This document shows positions 31,468-35,566 of a stretch of 35,566 bases of DNA, one piece after another. Location: NCBI GenBank assembly GCA_900553885.1, contig USFD01000028.1:1-35566 (forward strand), read 5' to 3'. The notes under the pieces were generated by a model. The model did no database searches. It saw nothing but the letters and a program-made list of their open reading frames with translations, and was not told where the DNA came from. The position numbers and the translations under genes were made by a program. How positions within the stretch are numbered: the stretch's first letter is position 1; every line of letters starts with the position of its first letter. This DNA is from an uncultured Ruminococcus sp. GTDB lineage: Bacteria > Bacillota > Clostridia > Lachnospirales > Lachnospiraceae.

Positions 31468-33129
31468 ATGAACGCAGATTTTAGAAAAAGCACTGTTTAT
31501 CAGATTTATCCCAAATCCTTCTGTGACACAAACAAAGACGGGCTGGGAGATCTCCGGGGCGTAATTGAAAAGCTGGATTATATCAAAGAACTTGGCGTTG
31601 ATTATATCTGGCTGACTCCGTTTTTCGTTTCTCCCCAGAATGACAACGGATATGATGTAGAGGACTATTACAATATCGATCCCAGATACGGTACAATGGA
31701 AGATGTGGAAGAGCTGATCGCCGAAGGGAAAAAGCGCGGCATCGGCCTGATGTTTGATATGGTGTTCAACCATGTATCCACACGCCACGAATGGTTCCGG
31801 AAGGCAATGGAAGGAGATCCCTATTACAAAGATTTCTTCTTCTTCCGCAAAGGGAAAGGCAACGGGGTGCCTCCCACAAACTGGGAAAGCAAATTCGGCG
31901 GGAATGCCTGGGAGTATGTGGAAAAGTTTGACGAATATTATCTTCATCTCTTTGATGTAACACAGGCTGACCTGAACTGGGATAATGAAAATGTCCGGAA
32001 AGAGATTCAGAAAATCGTCCGTTTCTGGATGGACAAAGGCGTCCGCGGATTCCGCTTCGACGTAGTCAACCTGATCAGCAAAGGCGCCTTTGAAGATGAC
32101 GAAACCGGGGACGGAAGAAAATATTACACAGACGGCCCCAATATTCATAAATATCTGAAAGAACTTCACGATATGACATTTGGTACCGATGCGGAAATTC
32201 TTACCGTCGGAGAAATGTCCAGTACTTCCATAGAGAACTGCTACCAGTATGCCGGAGCTGACACCGGAGAGCTGTCCATGGTATTCAGTTTCCACCACCT
32301 GAAAGTAGACTTTATGGGAAATGAAAAGTGGGTGCTTGTACCTGCGGATTTCGGGAAGCTGAAAAAGATCATTTTCGAGTGGCAGACGAAAATGGCAGAG
32401 CATAATGCATGGAACGCTGTATTCTGGTGCAATCATGATCAGCCCAGAGTAGTATCCCGCTTCGGAGATGAAGGAAAATACTGGAAAGAGTCCGCGAAAA
32501 TGCTGGCTACAATTATTCACTGCCTGCGGGGAACTCCCTATGTATATCAGGGAGAGGAAATCGGCATGACAAACACAGACTTCACTGAGATTTCCCAGTT
32601 TAAGGATGTGGAAAGCCTGAATCACTATCAGATTCTGCAGGACAAAGGACTGTCTGCTTCAGACGCCCTTCGTATCATCCAGATACACTCCCGGGATAAC
32701 GGACGTACCCCCATGCAGTGGAACGCTTCCGCATACGCCGGATTCACATCTGCAGACAGCAAAGAGCCCTGGATCGGTGTGAACAGTAACTATCCGAAAA
32801 TAAATGCAGCCAGCCAGCTTGAGGATCCTGATTCCATCTTCCGCTATTATCAGAAGCTTATCGCTCTGAGAAAGGAAATCGATGTGATTGCTTTCGGTGA
32901 TATTGAACCTCTGGCTGAATCAGATCCGTCTGTATTCGCTTACCGGAGAACATATGACGGCCATGAGCTGATCGTAGCGGCTAACTTCTACGGCAGAGAA
33001 TACTGCTGGAAAGACGCCCCTGACGTAAGCGGATTTACAAGGCTGACCGGTAATTACAGCGGGGAAAACACTCCGGAAAACAGAGAGTGGACTCTGAGGC
33101 CTTATGAGGCTCAGGTATGGTACAAATAA
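31468..33129 (+). CDS. treC: Alpha,alpha-phosphotrehalase (GH13)
   Basis: A 553-aa cytoplasmic GH13 enzyme that splits trehalose-6-phosphate into glucose and glucose-6-phosphate. The N-terminus STVYQIYPKSFCDTNKDGLGDLRG is typical. Catalytic residues are visible: nucleophile D198 (GFRFDVVNLIS), acid/base E249 (TVGEMSS) and stabilising D324 (NHDQPR). A calcium or loop motif NKDGLGD is present near residue 22. ATG 31468 has AAAGGAG upstream. The 34-base gap from treB has no terminator, so treBC is one operon. Oligo-1,6-glucosidase is the closest alternative family, but the trehalose PTS and TreR context makes TreC by far the best call. Confidence 0.93.
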   Translation: MNADFRKSTVYQIYPKSFCDTNKDGLGDLRGVIEKLDYIKELGVDYIWLTPFFVSPQNDNGYDVEDYYNIDPRYGTMEDVEELIAEGKKRGIGLMFDMVFNHVSTRHEWFRKAMEGDPYYKDFFFFRKGKGNGVPPTNWESKFGGNAWEYVEKFDEYYLHLFDVTQADLNWDNENVRKEIQKIVRFWMDKGVRGFRFDVVNLISKGAFEDDETGDGRKYYTDGPNIHKYLKELHDMTFGTDAEILTVGEMSSTSIENCYQYAGADTGELSMVFSFHHLKVDFMGNEKWVLVPADFGKLKKIIFEWQTKMAEHNAWNAVFWCNHDQPRVVSRFGDEGKYWKESAKMLATIIHCLRGTPYVYQGEEIGMTNTDFTEISQFKDVESLNHYQILQDKGLSASDALRIIQIHSRDNGRTPMQWNASAYAGFTSADSKEPWIGVNSNYPKINAASQLEDPDSIFRYYQKLIALRKEIDVIAFGDIEPLAESDPSVFAYRRTYDGHELIVAANFYGREYCWKDAPDVSGFTRLTGNYSGENTPENREWTLRPYEAQVWYK

Positions 33130-33169
33130 AGAAAACCAGGCTGAAAAAGAAATAAAAACATTTATATAG

Positions 33170-33249
33170 AAAGAACCGTGATACAGCGCAACGGGCCAGT
33201 TTGTGACGATACAGTACTGCCGCCTTTCACCGCTGCTTCCCGGTTCTTT
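33170..33249 (+). other. Long-range stem in the treC downstream gap (possible terminator)
   Basis: AAAGAACCG (33170-33178) and CGGTTCTTT (33241-33249) can pair, with ~60 bases between them; a T-rich stretch follows. It could be the treBC terminator or a structured leader, though the T-run is broken by C. The 337-base gap 33130-33466 otherwise holds the promoter of the next gene and no coding sequence I can support. Confidence 0.35.
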
Positions 33250-33316
33250 CTCTTTGCGCTTTTTCTGCCGGCAGTTTTTTCCTGCTTTACTGTCTGTATT
33301 TTTCCGGGAAAAATCA

Positions 33317-33345
33317 TTGCCATGAAGAATTGAATTGTTTATACT
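33317..33345 (+). promoter_or_regulatory. Promoter of the DUF975/CmpB-like gene
   Basis: -35 TTGCCA (33317-33322), a 17-base spacer and -10 TATACT (33340-33345). Transcription should start near 33352, giving a ~115-base leader. The leader has a good AAGGAGG at 33427-33433, but that site is 33 bases from the annotated ATG. Confidence 0.65.
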
Positions 33346-33466
33346 ATAGAAGACATTTTCCGGACTGCAGTACATATATTTCTGCCATATATCCGGGAAA
33401 TTCTGCTCTGTTTCAGTGCAGACAGAAAGGAGGATAACAGGCTGATTCTTCAGCTCTGATGTACAA

Positions 33467-35434
33467 ATGCTTACAAGAAAAGAAATGAAACAGAAAGGCC
33501 GGCGGTCCCTGAAAAAGCACTATCTGATCTTTGCCGCCGCCTGCCTTGCAGCGGCATTTCTTGCCTCGGAATTCCGCAGTTCACTGACCTTTACTATCAT
33601 TCGTTCCTATGAGCTTCCTGCGGACTTTTCAGAGCCAGAGACCGAAACACCGCCGCCTTCCCAGCGCCGCAGCATAGCATGGGAAGATATTCTTATGAAC
33701 ATAGCGGAGCATGATGCTTCATCCAGCCGGCAGCTGTCAGAACAGATCAAACAGAACGCCATTGAACAGTCAAAAGACGGGAATCCTATGTTCGGCCGGA
33801 GCCGCGGCATGCTTTCCGGGCTGATAAATTCTGTTTCATCCGGTTCCATCGTCGTATCTGCTGTTGCTGCCATTACTTCCATTACAGGATCCGAAAATCT
33901 GGGCATCCTTCTCCTGATTCTTGTCGGCGAGCTGGGATTTTTCCTGTTCTGGTTTCTCATCCAGAATACATATCCTGTAATTATGCGGCGTATCTTTCTG
34001 GAAGGGCTCAATTACAGCAGAGTAACACCTCAGCGGTTCCTTTTTCTGCTGAGAATAAAAAAATGGCTGAAAGCCTCCCGTATTATGTTTGTAAGGTATG
34101 TTTATTACACGCTCTGGTGTCTGACCATAGGAGGCATCTTTATTAAACGCTATTCCTATTTCATGGTTCCGTATATCGCCGCGGAAAATCCGGATATGAG
34201 CGGCCGGGACGCTGTAACTCTGTCACGCAGGATCATGCAGGGACATAAATGGGAATGCTTTATCCTGGAGCTTTCTTTCCTGGGCTGGCAGATCCTGGGG
34301 CTTCTCACCTTCGGTCTGTTTAACGTACTTTACACAAACCCGTACAAAACAGCTGTTTTTACACAATATTACGAACAGATCCGGGCGGCGGCCCTGGAAA
34401 AAGCCATACCAGGCGCAGAACTTCTGAATGACACATACCTGTATGAAAAACCGGAGCCGGCGCTTATAGAAGAAAAATACGCAGATGTAATCGCAGTAAT
34501 GAAAAAACCTGCGGACGCAGCAGGCGGACTCACCGGCTGGCGGGCGTTCTTTGCACGGAATTTCGGCGTACTGTTTTTTGCACGCGCAAAAGAAAAACAG
34601 TATGAAAGCCGTCAGGCGGCATGGATCAGATTCCAGGAACTGATGGATGATGCAGACGGCAGCGCTTACCCTGTACGGCTTTCTCCCGTTCCCGAGGACA
34701 GCCGCCGCCGGCTGGTGGACTCCCTCAACTACATGCGCTGTTATTCCATGTGGTCCCTGATTGTAATTTATCTGGGACTGGCAATCTTCGGGTGGCTCTG
34801 GGAAGTGGCGATGCATCTTATTACGTACGGTACCTTTGTAAACCGTGGCGCTCTCCACGGGCCCTGGCTTCCAATATATGGCCTGGGCTCCGTACTTATC
34901 CTTACGATTCTGAACCGACTTCGCAGACATCCTGTGATCGAGTTCTTTACAGCCATTGTCCTCTGCGGTTTTCTGGAATATATGACCTCTGTTTTTATGG
35001 AATTTACTACCGGAGGAAAAAAATGGTGGGATTACAGTGGATATTTTCTGAATCTGAATGGAAGGATCTGTGCCGAAGGGCTCCTGGCATTCGGCCTGGG
35101 CGGCATCGCCGTAGTCTATATTCTGGCGCCGCTGATCGATAATATTATAAACCGGATCAATCCAAAGATGCTTCGGCCCGTCTGTATTGCTGTTACGGCA
35201 CTTTTCCTGACAGACTTTGTATATTCGCAGTTCTATCCAAATACAGGTCATGGAATTACTGATATTGAAGCGCAGATACTGCCGGAAATTCCTGACATGC
35301 ATCCTGACGGATACAGATTGCATATACAGAATGCGGAATATCCCGCGGGAAATGATTTATGCCTCAAGGGCTTTTCGGACATCCCGTCCTCCGGCGAATT
35401 TAATCTTTCATTTCAGGAAATGAAAATGTCGTAA
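33467..35434 (+). CDS. DUF975-type / CmpB-like membrane protein fusion
   Basis: A 655-aa membrane protein in two parts. The N-terminal ~300 residues match the DUF975 pattern: a basic start MLTRKEMKQKGRRSLKKHYLIFAAAC, several membrane helices, an AENPDMSGRDAVTLSRRIMQGHKWECF loop, and the TNPYKTAVFTQYYEQIR tail. From about residue 425 the protein resembles the putative ABC-transporter permease family often called CmpB-like: SLIVIYLGLAIFGWLWEVAMHL, then ALHGPWLPIYGLGSVLIL, EYMTSVFME and WWDYSGYFLNLNGRICAEGLLAFGLGG. The substrate is unknown. ATG 33467 is chosen because its residues fit the DUF975 N-terminus; there is no ribosome binding site at normal distance. It has its own promoter. Confidence 0.83.
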   Translation: MLTRKEMKQKGRRSLKKHYLIFAAACLAAAFLASEFRSSLTFTIIRSYELPADFSEPETETPPPSQRRSIAWEDILMNIAEHDASSSRQLSEQIKQNAIEQSKDGNPMFGRSRGMLSGLINSVSSGSIVVSAVAAITSITGSENLGILLLILVGELGFFLFWFLIQNTYPVIMRRIFLEGLNYSRVTPQRFLFLLRIKKWLKASRIMFVRYVYYTLWCLTIGGIFIKRYSYFMVPYIAAENPDMSGRDAVTLSRRIMQGHKWECFILELSFLGWQILGLLTFGLFNVLYTNPYKTAVFTQYYEQIRAAALEKAIPGAELLNDTYLYEKPEPALIEEKYADVIAVMKKPADAAGGLTGWRAFFARNFGVLFFARAKEKQYESRQAAWIRFQELMDDADGSAYPVRLSPVPEDSRRRLVDSLNYMRCYSMWSLIVIYLGLAIFGWLWEVAMHLITYGTFVNRGALHGPWLPIYGLGSVLILTILNRLRRHPVIEFFTAIVLCGFLEYMTSVFMEFTTGGKKWWDYSGYFLNLNGRICAEGLLAFGLGGIAVVYILAPLIDNIINRINPKMLRPVCIAVTALFLTDFVYSQFYPNTGHGITDIEAQILPEIPDMHPDGYRLHIQNAEYPAGNDLCLKGFSDIPSSGEFNLSFQEMKMS

Positions 35435-35442
35435 AAAAAAGC

Positions 35443-35471
35443 TTGCAATTATAGAACGCTTATGTTAATAT
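35443..35471 (+). promoter_or_regulatory. Probable promoter of the tRNA-Glu gene
   Basis: -35 TTGCAA (35443-35448), a 17-base spacer and a -10-like TAATAT (35466-35471), with TATATAAC just after. It lies 36 bases before the tRNA and just after the stop of the preceding gene. The -10 is imperfect. Confidence 0.5.
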
Positions 35472-35507
35472 ATAACACGGTCACTGCAGAAGCAGCGGCC
35501 GCATAAT

Positions 35508-35566
35508 GGCCCCGTGGTCAAGCGGTTAAGACATCGCCCTTTCACGGCGGTAACACGGGTTCGATT
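35508..35566 (+). tRNA. tRNA-Glu(TTC), 3' end beyond the window
   Basis: The sequence starts with the acceptor strand GGCCCCG. A D-arm GTC...GAC follows, then an anticodon stem TCGCC/GGCGG around the loop CTTTCAC (anticodon TTC at 35541-35543), and a T-arm beginning CGGGTTCGATT. It matches the standard bacterial tRNA-Glu. About 15 bases of the 3' end lie outside the window. Other tRNA genes may follow it. Confidence 0.95.

Noticed and set aside
31420..32625. 401-codon minus-strand ORF opposite treC
   Set aside because: treC is unmistakable with all catalytic residues; the antisense frame has no family features or ribosome site.
34223..35323. 366-codon minus-strand ORF opposite the DUF975/CmpB-like gene
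   Set aside because: It is antisense to a coherent membrane protein; its composition is Cys/His/Gln-rich and unlike a real protein.

Overview
The window looks like a chromosomal segment of a Clostridia bacterium, most probably a Lachnospiraceae gut anaerobe. The reasons are moderate GC, AAGGAGG-type ribosome binding sites, intrinsic terminators, a YesM/YesN two-component pair beside a CUT1 sugar ABC transporter, a membrane pyrophosphatase, a PTS trehalose operon, and zinc-ribbon/WG-repeat membrane proteins. The genus cannot be fixed by eye. I found no insertion sequence, prophage, integrase or CRISPR array.

Layout. From 1 to about 24.2 kb every credible gene is on the minus strand. From 24.4 kb to the end almost everything is on the plus strand, the exception being treR. 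(a) 1-7.5 kb: a carbohydrate-uptake operon read right to left, with an unrecognised 705-aa protein (possibly an alpha/alpha-toroid enzyme), a lipoprotein sugar-binding protein, two permeases, a YesN-type regulator and a truncated YesM-type kinase. No ATPase is encoded, so a shared MsmX-type ATPase is presumably used. (b) 7.7-13.3 kb: an unusual operon with a zinc-ribbon WG-repeat membrane protein, a 62-aa protein, a zinc-ribbon membrane protein with an NADase-type glycan-binding-like end, and a 786-aa protein. That last protein joins an ECF sigma factor to a membrane segment and a large predicted extracellular region. (c) 13.4-17.7 kb: hppA and glgB, each with its own terminator. (d) 18-21 kb: a 996-aa TPR / acidic / AAA-type ATPase protein with a 13-residue tandem repeat. 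(e) 21.06-21.84 kb: an apparent transcription unit with a strong promoter and terminator but no long ORF. (f) 22-28.4 kb: an OmpR-type response regulator and a kinase, divergent from a three-gene cluster (YfhO-like, GtrA-like and CsbB-like proteins). These match the parts of a three-component envelope-glycan glycosylation system. (g) 28.5-33.1 kb: treR, treB and treC, with palindromic operators at both promoters. (h) 33.3 kb to the end: a DUF975/CmpB-like membrane protein and a tRNA-Glu cut by the window edge.

How the genes work together. The YesMN pair probably senses a sugar or envelope cue and controls the ABC operon. In the trehalose locus the PTS imports trehalose as trehalose-6-phosphate, TreC hydrolyses it, and TreR represses both transcripts. 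The two-component system at 22-24 kb probably controls the divergent glycosylation genes, because both promoters carry related palindromes over their -10 regions.

The most novel candidates are the membrane-tethered ECF sigma factor operon, which shares one ectodomain module between two of its proteins, and the orphan transcription unit near 21.4 kb.
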